A stretch of 64,000 nt of DNA from Dicyema japonicum (taxonomy: Eukaryota; Dicyemida; Rhombozoa; Dicyemidae). Where the stretch lies: the NCBI GenBank assembly GCA_011109175.1, contig RDEW01000002.1, forward strand, positions 2,210,997-2,274,996. Reading direction: 5' to 3'. Under the pieces are notes generated by a model. That model did not search any database, had not been told where the DNA came from, and saw nothing but the letters and a program-made list of their open reading frames with translations. Positions 33,770-45,765 of the stretch are shown here, piece after piece. The number at the start of each line of letters is the position of its first letter. The stretch's first letter is position 1. The position numbers and the translations under genes are program-made.

Positions 33770-34476
33770 AAATCTTATAAAGCCAAGTTCAAGAAAAATA
33801 ATCCGTACATAAGTCAGATGGTTGTCACGTGGAAGTGTATTGGAACCTTTGTTCGACGAAACGAGCTTGATGTGTATTTCAAGAAACGAATTTTTCCAAT
33901 TTACAAAAATTTGAAAAAAAAATCTTTGTTTACAGAGAATTGCACATTTGGCTTCAATTTATGATATACTGCTGGTTATTTGAGCGAATCTCGCTCGCTA
34001 TCCTGAGAGGGAATAACCACGCAGTCAGGGCAGCCTCTATATAACCGTTTACTCTATTTTTTCTTTAATAAAATTAATTTATGATTAACTGAATAAATTT
34101 ACATTATTGCTACTGTGAAAATATCAATCTGTTTTTATTTTGAAAGATAAAGTGGCCTTAATTGAATTTTGGCAGTGATCCGTAAATAAAAATAATATTA
34201 CATGCTTTGCCGTTTTTTCAAGAGTATCTTGATGAATAAGAATGCGCATTGAACGGTACATTACTTCAGGACATCAAAGATCATTTGGTAATTTTGGATG
34301 ATAACATTGCGAAATATTTTCAGGATAAATTTGATGACGATTGGGCTCAAAATCCATTCAAGGTAACATCAATTGAATATGAACATCTTATTGATTTGAC
34401 ATCGGAATCACGTCAAATCAGATATATAAAAATGAATCCCTTTTTAATTTTTGGAGAATATTTCAAAATATCCTGA
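33770..34476 (+). pseudogene. hAT transposase fragments (ZBED5/GTF2IRD2-like)
   Basis: VRWLSRGSVLEPLFDETSL (about 33815-33870) is the signature that follows the catalytic region in this family. After the inserted repeat, LLQDIKDHLVILDDNIAKYF, DDWAQNPFKV and YEHLIDLTSESRQIRYIK (34250-34440) correspond to the LxDH...KYF...W..NPF...E-LIDL..D block. The N-terminal finger and C-terminal dimerisation motif are missing. Confidence 0.75.
33970..34050 (+). repeat. Short dispersed repeat (family R2)
   Basis: GGTTATTTGAGCGAATCTCG, CTATC-TGAGAGGGAAT and CGCAGTCAGG recur inverted at 43999-44075. It interrupts the hAT transposase. Confidence 0.55.
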
Positions 34477-34844
34477 TATCTCAGAAAACACTATTACCTT
34501 TTCCAACGACTTACTTATGCGAGACGGAGTTTTTTTAATATATACATTTACCGAAACAAAATATAGAATACACTCAATGCTTCCGCTGATGTGAGCATAC
34601 AGTTGTCATCAATAACTCCCAACGTTACATAATTATGCTATGATAAAAAGTTACCCCAATGTTCACATTAAAATTGTTTTTGGTTATTACGATTGTTTTA
34701 ATAGAAAATTGTAATAATTGAATTGTAAGGGTTCCGCAAAAAAATTAACCCAAAAGGGTTCCGTGAGACCCTTAAGGTTGGGAACCACTGCCATTGGGAT
34801 TCCATCTGTATCTAGGTCGTCCTCGAGTACACTCGAAATTCGCA

Positions 34845-35230
34845 TCATTTACATCGTTGGCAGGTATCCTTTAATTCATTCTGCGGATTTGTCCAACCAG
34901 TCCTTCTTATTGTATTTTTTATGACTTGGGATTTGTACACGGATATTGATAATTGTTGCTGATCTTTCTTGAAGAGATCTTTAACAGCAAACGTAGCTAC
35001 TTTCCATGATATGTTTTCAAGAGATGTAGTTTCGTTGAGAACATACACGTGGTCTCCTAAGCATTTTTCATAAATGCCATTTTCGACTATATTTTTTTCT
35101 ATATCTTTACTGTCCTCAAGTAGTGACCCAAGTTTTTTGACTTTCCACCTTTTTTCACCATTTGATGAAGCTTTTTTTTCACAGTCACTTACGCACTTTC
35201 AGTTGTTTTGTTGTAATTTTATTATTATGA
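34845..35230 (-). other. Unassigned minus-strand readings
   Basis: A 67-codon reading (35048-34845; YVLNETTSLENISWKVATFA, DLFKKDQQQLSISVYKS) contains a possible 22-nt GT-AG intron (GTAGCTACGTTTGCTGTTAA + AG) but splicing and non-splicing both stay open for a while. Could be a host exon or a LINE piece; not resolved. Confidence 0.2.
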
Positions 35231-35289
35231 GTACTTACGCTATGGCATAGGATGTGGCATAACATGTTCAACACGAGAAATCAAACTAG

Positions 35290-36560
35290 TAATTAACTTT
35301 TCCATCTCTGACGACTCTTTGCCACGTCCGGCATCCTGCTGAGGTCTTCCCCGTTCTTGAGGCGTCTCCCGATTTCCTTAAGGTCTTCATTAAGGACGGT
35401 CGGTAGGATCACCCTCGGTCGACCACGAAAACGCGGAGCGTCTAGAACAAAGTAATCTCCATGAACACGTTTGTGGGGGTCCAAAAGTACAGACAATTTA
35501 TATGGTCAAACAGCCTCCATCTTTCTCCCAGGATCTCGCACGAAATAGCTGTGCTCGTTCTCTCATATAAACTGTAGAACGGCCCTCAAGAATGGTTACA
35601 GGAGAAAAGGGTGTACCGAAGCTAGTTTCTATGAATAGAGCTCAGCTTTCCAAGCTCCTGTCTTGTACAAGCCCAAGTGCCCGAGTTATATAATAGTATG
35701 AGTTTCACACGTGCGTTTTACAGGCGGACTCTTGATCAGCATAAAGCCAAACAAGGTTTTTTTTGATTTTGTGAATGCAGCATTTTCAAATGTTTTTCTT
35801 GTTGTGTTCGCTGTCGCCGAGAAAGGAACCGAGCCTTTTGTTTTACGCAAATAATCCTCTGTCCTCACTTCCTCTCTTATGTTTGTCAGAGTTTAACAAT
35901 TAGGAACCATTCACCCAGTTTCTCAATAGTTCCTCAAATAAAGCATTATGCCCTTCTTTGTCATTTGAAATAAAGTCTACGCCGTCTGCGTATGCTATTG
36001 TTTTCGTTTACAGATAGAGGAGCGGCTCCAGGTCCCAAAGGAGATGAAAAACAAAATATGGGATAGTGGATCTTCTTGGAGGCACCCATATCGTCTCGAA
36101 TCGTCTTGAACAGGCTGATTCTCACATTCATATTCGTATCAGCATGACTATGGAACTGTCATGGAAGATCTCCATGAATTGTAAAACTTGTAGCTCCACA
36201 CAACATCCGAGGTTCGATCTTCCCTTACGAAAGCCCTATGTTAATTTGACTGTTATGAGTCTAACGGAGTCTCGATTCTCTGTTGGATTATATCGTACAA
36301 TAAGTGTGTTCATCAGTGTTACCGGTCTGAGATTATACTTTAACCTTGGTTTGTTCTGAACGGTTGCCAGGGTCTTTCTTCAGCGGTAGGGTGCTGCTGG
36401 GTCTGTACATTCCGTTTAAGACAGGAGCGATGCTTTCATACAATTTTTGTGTTCCATAAGATCGACACTGCTTGTGTGAATTCCGTACACAATTGGAAAT
36501 TTCACTTTTATCCGTGTTCATTTCCAGACCAACTACGGACAAGGAAGAAACCAATAACTA
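35290..36560 (-). pseudogene. LINE RT C-terminal half
   Basis: Minus strand: SVVGLEMNTDKSEISNCVRN (36530-36470, thumb) and other RT pieces, AIAYADGVDFISNDKEGHNA (about 36000-35940; a YADD box mutated to YADG), and the tail VHGDYFVLDAPRFRGRPRVI then LPTVLNEDLKEIGRRLKNGE (35470-35340). The order of pieces is not fully collinear, so two overlapping fragments are possible. A related tail lies on plus at 45126-45230. Confidence 0.6.
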
Positions 36561-36599
36561 AAGATCTCGAAAGGTTTAGGGGTTCTACGAAGATCATTT

Positions 36600-37400
36600 C
36601 TTCCTAGTGCCAAAGATTGTGGTGAGAACAGGGGTGTCTGGTAATCTTTTTGATGGACAAAAAAGAGAAGAGGACAAAGAGGGTCTACCTTTTGGACTCC
36701 GGAAGACTAGGATATTCAATATTCACTAAAGAAGATGGTGGACTGGAGACTATATGACTGGTAAACCACCAGGAAAATATTGGGGCATCTCCATACAAGA
36801 TTCCACAATAGAATCCCTCCTTAGACTGTTGATGTCAAATATGAAGAGAACTTGTCCGAGAACATTTTGAGAGCTCCTACTCACAATAATCCGTAATGAT
36901 TGGACTGTTGTTCTGCAGTTGATCCTTACTTTGATCCGACTAAAAAGGGTTTAGAAAATATGCGACCATGGGAACAGATATCCCTCAACTTCAAAAAGAT
37001 AAAACTTACTGGGATCAAACGGACTCTGCCTCCTCCTTATCAAAGGGGATCAAGTTGGAAGAGAATAAAACGTGAAGGATTTCTCTGGCCGGCCTCCCGA
37101 TAGAATCAGATTAATAAGAGAAGTGATAGAGTATAAAACTGATAGCCAGATCTTCAACGGAATAGGGAGTAAGGTATTTCAAATGGTCGAGTTTAATTCC
37201 ATCCAAGCCGCACTGCTTCCTAAAACAAAATTCAGAATCACCAACAGTGTTTCATCGTTCGAGACTACTATGGACTCAATGTGGGAAATGATGGAACGGG
37301 TCGAAGAATGTAAGAGGGAGGTGAGTGTTTTTTCATATGGAAGCTGTCCAGTGATGGTTCGGGTGTTCCTTTTGAAGAAGAGAGCGCTTTAATGAAGAAT
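36600..37400 (+). pseudogene. Probable LINE fragments
   Basis: Plus-strand readings such as GISIQDSTIESLLRLLMSNM (about 36785) and the open 106 codons at 37072-37392 (DRIRLIREVIEYKTDSQI) have RT-thumb-like flavour but lack a decisive motif. Kept as low-confidence LINE debris. Confidence 0.3.
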
Positions 37401-37529
37401 TAACTTTGTGACCAAGTTTTTTGTGAAAAAGTGATCATTCGTTCTCTTTTTACGGAATGTTTAATTTCTAGAAATTGGGGTAATTAGGCAATAATTTTAA
37501 TTGTCACTTTAAAATAATAATTTTAAGGC

Positions 37530-39440
37530 TCATTTTCATGCCTGTTGGAATGGAGACTTCCGAGGTCATGAGAGAGATGACCGACGCCTTTCTCTTCAAT
37601 ATTGGACGAAGCATCGCTTTAAAGAGGACTTTGGAAAGGAGTTTGGTTCAGATAAAGGCTCGAAATGGCAGTGATCATAGAGAACGCAATCCTGGTCTCT
37701 TAACTAAAAAAACTTTGATCTCCACAGGCTTCCCTTTGGTCATGACTGTTATAAACTTCTCCAGTAGTCATAAAATCTTTTCCTTTTTTGTGGATAGGTA
37801 TCACGCCTCGCATCCATACAATAGCTTCTGTAGAATTATTCTTGTGAAAATGAAGATGGAAGGTCTCCATACTGACGGTCAGCTTACGTGTGCAGAGGAG
37901 CACCTGAAGCGCTTTTTTCCTCCTCAGTTTGACGTTCTCCAGAAATGAGCCTTCCTGGTCTACTGCTACACCCAGATAGCGAAAAAAACGAACTCTCTGA
38001 ATTCCTAGCGTGTAAAGCTATACATGATGGCTTCTTAAATTGCTAATCCTTATAGAGTTTGACTTCTCTGTTAAGAGTTGCATCCCAATCTGGACACACC
38101 AGTCTTGCACTTGGTAAATGAATATCATGAGTCTCTTCCCGGATAGAGTCGACCTCCCAGACATATCCATAATGAGAATGTCATCCGCGTATATTAACAG
38201 TTTCGAATTCGGGTCTGACGGAGTTGGGAAGTCAGATAAGAAGATGTTAAATAACAGCGGGCTCAGGACAGAGCCACGCGGAACGCCTCTATTTAGTGAA
38301 ACATCTCTGGATATATGTTCCTCGATCCGAGATAACTTATCGATTATGGCTCTGTGGTTAACACTGTCAAATTTTGATATGTCGAGAACATATGACATTT
38401 AGGAGACATTTGGAGTCTCTGGCTTTGCATAACTAAGAGTTTAGATAAAATAAGCAATCATCGCATGACCGTCCTGGGCGAAAAACCAAATTGATCATTT
38501 CTGAAGTAGTCTTCTTATTCCAGCTGATTTGTAAGCTTCTAGAAGACAATTTTTTCCATAATTTTTGAAATTGACTGAATCGGGCTGATCGGGCGGTAGT
38601 TAGCAAAATTATTCATTGGTTTTCCTGTCTTCGCTACCATCCGTACAATAGTCTTCCTCCATTCGTGACCAATTCTGATGGATGCGTTGAAAATATCTTT
38701 GAGAACTTTGAATAAAATTTCTGGGCCTTCTTTGAACTTCCTAGCTTTGATGGAATCACTGCCCGGAGCTTTATTCTTGACAGATCTTATTGCTATCTTC
38801 AGCTCTTCTAGAGAGATCTCTATATAATGCTGTTTTCTCTTACAATAGTTCGTGACAAGTCTTCTCCTGCGGGATGACATCATCGTCAACTTGAAATTTC
38901 TTTTTTAAGTAGTGTCTCAAAACTAGAGGTATTTTTTTTCAGCATAGTAGGTGCCATCCGGTTTTTTGAGCACATCTTGTTTGCGATTGACTCTGGGTTC
39001 CTCACTCTTCGGTATACCTTCCAGAAAAAGGGATTGTGTTTGTTTAGCTTTTGAATTGTTCCGACAACTTTTTGTAGTTCGCCGATTTGTGAGACAAGGG
39101 CTAAACGGTCCTGTGAGTCTACGCATCTTCTCAGTTTAGTCCTTAGATTATTTCTTTTCAACACAATCTTCTTGTTGTGCCATGGAATAGGGACAACATT
39201 AGCGTTTCTTGAGTATATTTTTCTAGCAAAATTATCCAGATTGTATAATATCAGATCCGTTAAGTGAATATTTGTCCTCTATAGTTTCTCGCAGAATTTG
39301 ATGGGTAAGGTCCTTAGCTCTTATTCCGGACTGAATATATCTATGACAACAAGAGTTAGTCCGTAAGATCGGCTTAATCACCAAGGATCCACATAAGAAG
39401 ATGGTCATCCAATCTGGTCGTTTCAATCACTAATAACTAT
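37530..39440 (-). pseudogene. Jockey-like LINE, RT and C-terminus
   Basis: Minus strand from 39164: NNLRTKLRRCVDSQDRLALV (linker), then EISLEELKIAIRSVKNKAPG and NYRPISPIQSISKIMEKIVF (38820-38540, fingers), DISKFDSVNHRAIIDKLSRI (38390), RGVPRGSVLSPLLFNIFLSD (38290-38230) and LLIYADDILIMDMSG (38190-38150; YADD box). Below 38018 comes RFFRYLGVAVDQEGSFLENV (about 37980-37930) and the thumb to 37538. Frames shift at least three times between blocks. Related fragments are at 39940-40072 (+), 48340-48600 (-) and 49095-49240 (-). Confidence 0.85.
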
Positions 39441-39929
39441 GGTCTGTAGGCAAACAATGGAAGTTACCCCTCGCAAGCCAATGCAAGATCCATTTAAAAA
39501 ATCGAATGAGTCGGGTTGAAACATGTTTTAATTGGTTAAAAAAATCTCTTACTTCCCTCTGTTGGCGTCATTATTCGGGAGACTCCCTACATTGCATTTA
39601 AAAGGATCCAAAAATCATTCCACCGGGAGATAATTTCGATCCCTGACGACGAGTTCCGGAATTGACCTCAGCTTCCCGAAAAATGTCCCCTGGAACACTG
39701 TTCTGGGTAAACGTTCAATTGGAACGCGTCAGGATCAAATAATTAGTTTAATCCTTATCCTTTGAAATGACTTTATTTAAGTCTAAATTAGAATTGGATG
39801 CAAATTACTGTCTTTAGTGAAATTACGAGGATATGAGTCAAATACAAATTACGAATTTAATCTTTATTTCAATTAAAATCATGTTAATACGAATATTATG
39901 TCGCGCTGAGTGCAAGAACATTGATTTTC

Positions 39930-40072
39930 CCCCTTTTCCGTTTACTCTGATTGAAGAGAGAAACCGACTGAAGACCAAACTCAGAAGATGTGTCGACTGG
40001 ATGGACCCGATTACATTGACCGGTCAACTAAAGATAATCAAAAAGCCATTGAAGAGAGAACAAGAAAGGTAA
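39930..40072 (+). pseudogene. LINE linker fragment
   Basis: ERNRLKTKLRRCVDWMDPIT matches NNLRTKLRRCVDSQDRLALV of the LINE at 37530-39440, in the opposite orientation. Ends where the hAT element begins. Confidence 0.6.
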
Positions 40073-41577
40073 CTCTAGAACAATGTTGAATGCGGCCCCC
40101 CAGGATTTTGGTGCGCCCCGCTTAAAATTATAAAAAAATATTACATATTTTACATAATGCAGTCGGATTTTAACTGTGCTTTTTCTTTCTGTTTGTTTCG
40201 TACAATAAACTTTTTATGGTTAAAAATTTTTTACATATTTTAACTATTGTTTTTAAATTAAATATTTTTTTGTATTAAATATTAATTAATATTGCTTGTG
40301 ATGTCTGGAATCGTGTTAAAAGAAATCAAATTTATATCTATGAAATCAAATCGCAAACTACAAACCACTTTGTTTAAACAGCCCATGTCATCAAGATCCG
40401 CTACAATAGCTTCTTTCAAAATTTGTCATCTACTTGCAAAAAATATGAAGCCGTATTCAGATGGAGAATTTATCAAGCAAGCTACTTATATTTACTGAAA
40501 AATGTTGTTCTTCAGAAATTAAAAAAATGTTATAAACTTACAGCTAAGCAACGATACAGTTACTCAGAGAATTGAGAGAATATCTGATGATATTCAATGC
40601 CAGCTATTCACTGAATCCAACTTTTTCGTACACTATTCTATTGCTCTTGACATCACTAAAGATATTAGTGATACAGAACAAATGGCTGTGTATATTCGAG
40701 GTGTCATCCCTGACTTCAAAATTTACGAAAAATTTTTCACGCTACGTGACTTTCATGGTTCTACTAAAGAGCTGATATATTCCGTGAATTTCGTGATTGC
40801 CTTGAAAAGGCACATTTGGATCTTTCAAAAATGTTTTCAATTGCCACAGATGGATGTCCTTCTATGGTTGGATGGAAAACTGGGTTTCAAGGTTGAGTCC
40901 TGTGATTTGGCATCACTGCATACTACATCAAGAAAATTTAGCTGCAAAATCTATGAAAATGGACCAATCGTAAATTTTATTCGCTCTCGTGCTTTAAATC
41001 ACCGCAATTTTAAGAAATTTCTCGAGGATGTTGATGCTGAGTATGGAGATTTGCTCATGCATACAACCGTACGATGGTTGAGTCGGGTATGAAAATATTT
41101 TCGTCATTTATGGAAACAGATGCTGCAACCATAGGTATATCAGCTGGAGCTAATTGAAATGAGGCAGATTTACAACTTACCGCACTATTTAAGTCAAGTG
41201 AACTATTGGATTTTTGGAGTCAAATTCCACAATAGAAATATCCGAACTTGGTCGATAATGCTCAAAAAAATGCATCAGTCTTCAGATCAACGTATGCATG
41301 TGAAGCTCTTTTCAGTAAACTTACGCGAATAAAAAGTAAGTATCGAAATCGATCGACAGGTGAACACCTAATTCAACTTTTACGTACATCGTCTTCGAAC
41401 TTTACTCCTCGTTTCGATAAAATAGTAGACGCCAAGCAAAATCAAGTCTCACATTGATTCTCTTATTACGTGATAAAGCCTTTTTTCTTTAATCAAATAA
41501 AATATTTTTTGTGCGGCCCGCAAAGATACTCTTAATTATCGATTTGGCCCTTGAGCTAAAAAGGTCGAGAACCCCTG
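40068..41577 (+). mobile_element. hAT element with ZBED5-like transposase
   Basis: The right end ...AAAAGGTCGAGAACCCCTG (41577) is a hAT terminal repeat; the left end near 40068 (GGTAACTCTAGAACAATGTT) is its eroded partner, and both subterminal regions carry GCGGCCC. The gene reads, with a few breaks: QTTLFKQPMSSRSATIASFK, MKPYSDGEFIKQATYI, FFVHYSIALDITKDISDTEQ, MAVYIRGVIPDFKIYEKFFT (40682), FLEDVDAEYGDLLMHTTVRW with LSRV (41028-41090), and a 3' part with KYRNRSTGEHLIQLLR (41338). This is the best preserved hAT copy here: 136 codons are uninterrupted across the central region. DDE residues cannot be assigned by eye. Confidence 0.8.
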
Positions 41578-42400
41578 AACTAATGTGTCAATATCAATCA
41601 ATATCACAAAACGTCAATCGACAGTAGCGTGGTGTGACGTGGCCAAAAATATAATAGCACTTTCGCGAAAAAATTCGTGAATCTAAAGAAGCCTGAATAC
41701 AGAGGTTTCGTAAAATGTTCAGATGAATATCAAATAATCGAAATAATAGAAAACATCCTTACAATTCCCGACAAACATAATAAATTCCGACTCTTACAAA
41801 AATCAAAAAAATCATGTTGATTATCGACAAAATTCAATGAAATTCAAGATAATACTCAACAATATCGAGAATCGAATAATGAAAAAATATAACAAAATTA
41901 ACAAGCCCAATTCAATTTTTTTATAATTTTTTTCAAAACGGAGCGAAAGAGACAGGCAGATACTTCAGTTATGCTACATAAGAATGGATACAAAATATGT
42001 CAGAAATACTATACCAAGATTTGAATCGGGAATATCTCACTTAAAAAGTGTGAGACATAAAAAAATGCATTTATTATAATATAAAGTAATCTATCTTCTT
42101 TACAAGCCTATATTTTCGGTGCCTCGGAAGATTTTCGGGAAATTTATCATGCAAAGCATCTTTTAAAGTTTGAAATTCAACGCAATCTATCACAAAACCC
42201 TTGTAAGAAGCCATTGCAACAAAATAATCTTCCACGCTATAAATCACGCTAGAAATATAGGTTTACCGCTATAAAAAATAAAATCTTTATGATCATAACA
42301 TTTATGAATAAAAACTAATTTAACAAGATTAAATCACGATATAAATCGGATATACAAAATTAAATGTCGGATAATCAAAAGACCTTTTCAAGATCGAAAA
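41578..42400. other. AT-rich spacer, no gene recognised
   Basis: Old A/T-rich DNA with no long frame; only scattered short runs of A and T. Confidence 0.5.
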
Positions 42401-42409
42401 AATGTAACA

Positions 42410-42800
42410 GGCTGCCCATGCGTTACGCGCCGCCCATGTGACATATTATCGTCGTCCAGGTCGCTCACCTTGTCACACCGCATTGAATAATGTTATTCTG
42501 CGAACTCTCGAGGCAGCAGGCTTCCCAGCTCAACTAGAGCCTGTCGGACTGGATCGTGGAGCTGGCAAGAGGCCAGACGAAATTACGCTTTTCTCATATT
42601 CAAAACCCAGAAGTAATCGGCCATTGGAGACAGATACTGATTCACAACAGTGGCTATAAAAACATCGGGAGCCGAGGATCCCTCAATGCGGCTTTTCTGA
42701 AAGAAATAGTAAAGAAACTAGGAAGCCGAAAAAAAGACCCCGGCGAATCGTTCTGGCTTGGAAACGCATAATAATCCTGTCTGCAAAGGATTGATTATCT
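42410..42800 (+). pseudogene. KRPDG-type LINE C-terminal domain
   Basis: Plus frame 42438: [40 protein letters not shown] then RPDEITLFSYSK; the Gly of KRPDG is now Glu. Further down GSRGSLNAAFLKEIVKKLGS (FLxELG region) and ESFWLGNA follow in a second frame, then an A/T-rich tail near 42800. Upstream RT absent. Confidence 0.75.
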
Positions 42801-42939
42801 AAATCTTTCTTTTTTAATAAATCGTTCATTTAAAAAAATAAAAATATTATTGTCGTATGTACGCACGTTCCTGAATTTTCTCCATACTTCCCGTAAACCC
42901 AATATGAAGTATAAAAAAATTAAATGTTATCTTTCGGCG

Positions 42940-43165
42940 AGTTGTCCCTCAGCGATTGATAGGTTTTATCGCCGGTCTGGTATTCATGAAATGTCTTGCT
43001 CGACATTGGATACAGGATTTATTAACAGGTATGACTTGAGACTACCAGTCCAATGCTATTTCAACGAGAATATTTCTGTTTTTGTAAAACCTGGCAAAAG
43101 TGCCTGCCCACCCAAGAATCTGAGGCCTATGTCTACTAACATGTCTGAAAAAAACTATCATTGAA
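42940..43165 (+). pseudogene. LINE RT fingers fragment
   Basis: FVKPGKSACPPKNLRPMSTN (43080-43140) matches the K.GK...P.NLRP(I/M)S turn of non-LTR RTs. The rest of the frame (GFINRYDLRLPVQCYFNENI) is compatible. Short and dead. Confidence 0.5.
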
Positions 43166-43308
43166 TCAAAGTTGATTTAGACAAAAAGTCAACCGCTGAT
43201 ATCGTTTTGAGTCAGCGATGGCTTACGGGCTGATAAACGATATACATTCTGGGAGTTGACTTGTCTAGAACTATCGTGTAATCTACTGCATCTTCTCAAG
43301 GACAATTA

Positions 43309-43439
43309 CCGGGGTTTTCCAAAAATAAGCCCTTCGAAGGGCTTGCAATATTGATTTAATAAATTCTTGACGTTTTTTGTATTCGATTATTTTTTTGCCA
43401 TTGTTTTTTTGGCATAGGCTTATTTTAGGAAAACCCCGG
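43309..43439. mobile_element. Palindromic MITE
   Basis: Terminal inverted repeats CCGGGGTTTTCCAAAAATAA (43309) and the inverse of CCGGGGTTTTCCTAAAATAA (ending 43439) differ at one base over 23, flanked by TA on both sides. 131 bp, no coding capacity. The TA duplication suggests mobilisation by a Tc1/mariner/pogo or PIF-type enzyme; no autonomous partner is in this window. Confidence 0.85.
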
Positions 43440-45110
43440 TACTGAGGATTATACGATTTTTGTTGATGGATACTTTTGAAACATTCTCGACTAATATTGA
43501 CTCACTTTAACTAGTACTCTGCAATTTATTTGGAAGCTGCCTTGGGGGACGTTCGGAAAGAACTGAAGGCGTGGAGAAACTGATGTATAGAGACTATTAG
43601 ATTTTGTGTTTGACGATGTGGATTTGAATCAGTCGTGGATAAAGCCACGTGTATTTGAACAGATGCTCATCGAAAATTAACTGTCACCGCCAATTAGGTC
43701 TACCACGTTGACGAATTTTCGATTTCTCCCTCAGCACATATTCCTTTTCAGATTCTCAACTCTCTGATCGAAAGCATCCATTTTCGGACTGACGTCATTC
43801 CGTAGATCTCCACAATTCATTTCTTGACTTTAATCGTTCCCCCAAAACGAATGAAGTACTTCACTTTCATTTTGCGTTTTCCTGTTGTTTAAAGAAACTC
43901 CTTAAAAATATCAAAAGGTTCGTGCCGAGTTGTTTAATGCGTTGACGCGTTATAATCGTCGACGCAGAAACAATTTATTACGGAAAAGGTGGGCAAATGG
44001 TCATACAGCGGCCGTCCTGACTGCGTAGCCATTCCCTCTCAAGATAGCGAGATTCGCTCAAATAACCACAGCTCTCAGGGGGCTCGTAGACTATTTTTCA
44101 AAATGCGACATATTGTCCATTAATTTTAGAAAATCCCTTTTCGGGCTGTTTGGTTGAGACAACTAGAGGAAAGGCAAAGTGAGTGTATTTTTTAAATAAT
44201 CTGGGACTTAAAAGTCGTAACGAACGTGGAGTGTGTCATAATCTGAACTAAGCTGGCTACACGCATTTGATTGAAGAAAACTAAGATTTCTGATTGATAT
44301 CCAAAATTACTTAGATAATGCTGAAGTGGCACTTGCGAGAAAGTAATAGAAAGAATATTTGTGGTTTTCTTTCAAATCTAGGAAAAATGATTTTTTATTT
44401 AAATTCCTTGCAATTATTTTGTGAAGACAATTTTGGCAATTTTTGACTACTCGGGTCAAATGCACATTATTTGTTGACTTTCGGTAGTCTAGTTATTAGA
44501 CTAATAAGAACTGATTTTATAATAATAATAATGAAATTAATAAATCAGTAAACAATAATAATTACCATTAATTTATTATAATCAAATTAATTCACGTGTA
44601 ACGAAATTTAAGAAATTGTCAAAGTGAATTGGTCGCGAGTCGCCATGTGCTGCTATGTGGCTAGTTGGTCATAAATTATTTTCCTTCCTTCCGAAGGCGT
44701 CATTGGATCCACCCTACTGAGGAGACACCCAATGTCTGGTCGGCATCAAGAGGATCCACTTATTCTTTTCCGGGGACAATGTCATTACCTGGAGACAAGT
44801 TCTGGAATGCTGTAACAAGTCAGGATCAAGGAGTTAGTTAGTTTGGTTACCCTTGGTCTTTGGAATAATTTAATTTAACAAAAAATGGCAAACTGATAAA
44901 ACAAATCAGTTGGAAAAAAACTTGGAGAAAATTATTATTAATTGAAAATCATTTTTGTTAATAAATTGTTTTCCTTAAAAAATTGAAAATTGGAAAGGGA
45001 AATAATTTATCGATGTCACCACAATGGAAAATAATATTAATGGTAATTGTGCTATATTTTGAATGAATATCATCAACATAGAAAAATCTAGCTATTATAA
45101 GATTAGTTTA
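43440..45110. other. Spacer with R1 and R2 repeat pieces
   Basis: No gene found. 43999-44075 is an inverted copy of R2 (33970-34050); 44155-44260 is a weak copy of R1. The rest is A/T rich (44500-44620, 44930-45070). Confidence 0.5.
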
Positions 45111-45114
45111 ACAA

Positions 45115-45260
45115 TGAGAACAAACCATCGTTCAGAGGAAGACCCAGAGTCACTCTACCCGTGGCTCTGAACAAGAATCTTAATGGAATTGGAAGAAAAC
45201 TTAAATCTGCAGAAGACCTGAAGATCTAAGGACAGATGCGCAAGAAGAGGCGATGGAGAC
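45115..45260 (+). pseudogene. LINE C-terminal tail
   Basis: FRGRPRVTLPVALNKNLNGI then GRKLKSAEDLKI, a stop and QMRKKRRWRR closely match the tail at 35470-35300 (FRGRPRVILPTVLNEDL). Plus strand, isolated fragment. Confidence 0.65.
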
Positions 45261-45299
45261 GCAGAAGCAGATTTTGAAACGTGTGCCACAAACGGGACC

Positions 45300-45532
45300 T
45301 TAGTTAATATAACGTTCTTTGGTTCTGTGAAAGTGCTTTTAATAATAATAAGATCTGCTTCAATTTTGAGGTGAATGTGATCGAACCAGGGTCGTACGTG
45401 TATTCGAAGTTTTCTTTGTTCAGTACTTTTTCCAATGTCTTTTGAGTTCGACACCTCGTCTATGTTCATGAAAAAGAAACAAGGGTCTTTGTCCATCGGA
45501 AGGCTAAGTAAGCATTCCGTACAAGAGGGCAC
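45300..45532 (-). other. Unidentified minus-strand ORF
   Basis: MPSCTECLLSLPMDKDPCFF and HVRPWFDHIHLKIEADLIII are open from 45532. The lower part of the frame (45155-45260) is just antisense of the LINE tail, so only about 75 codons are independent. Not recognised; could be chance. Confidence 0.2.
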
Positions 45533-45765
45533 TACCGCCTAAATCTAGACCAATAAACCAACTAATCAGGAAAATAGTCGAGGAAATTCAAAAATAGAGA
45601 AATATAATTTTTATAATAATGATAAAAGAAAAATTTCCATTGTTGAAAACAATAAATTAATTAATCATTTTATTAATGTTATTGTTCAACAAAGAATAAA
45701 TAAAAATATTTTAATGTCCTAAAAATTAAAAGTAAATATAAGGCGACGAATCAGAATAATGTTAA

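Larger units (their letters stand above)
33432..34790 (+). mobile_element. hAT element with both terminal repeats
   Basis: Left end CAGTGGTTCCCAACCTGAG (33432) and right end ...AAGGTTGGGAACCACTG (34790) are inverted copies, the Charlie-like hAT type. The flanking octamers CCTTATGG and CCATTGGG match at only part of their positions, so the 8-bp target duplication is doubtful or eroded. Subterminal GGTTCC(G/A)...GGGTTCCG motifs lie at both ends. Length 1.36 kb; inside is a broken ZBED5-like transposase and an unrelated 80-bp repeat. Confidence 0.85.
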
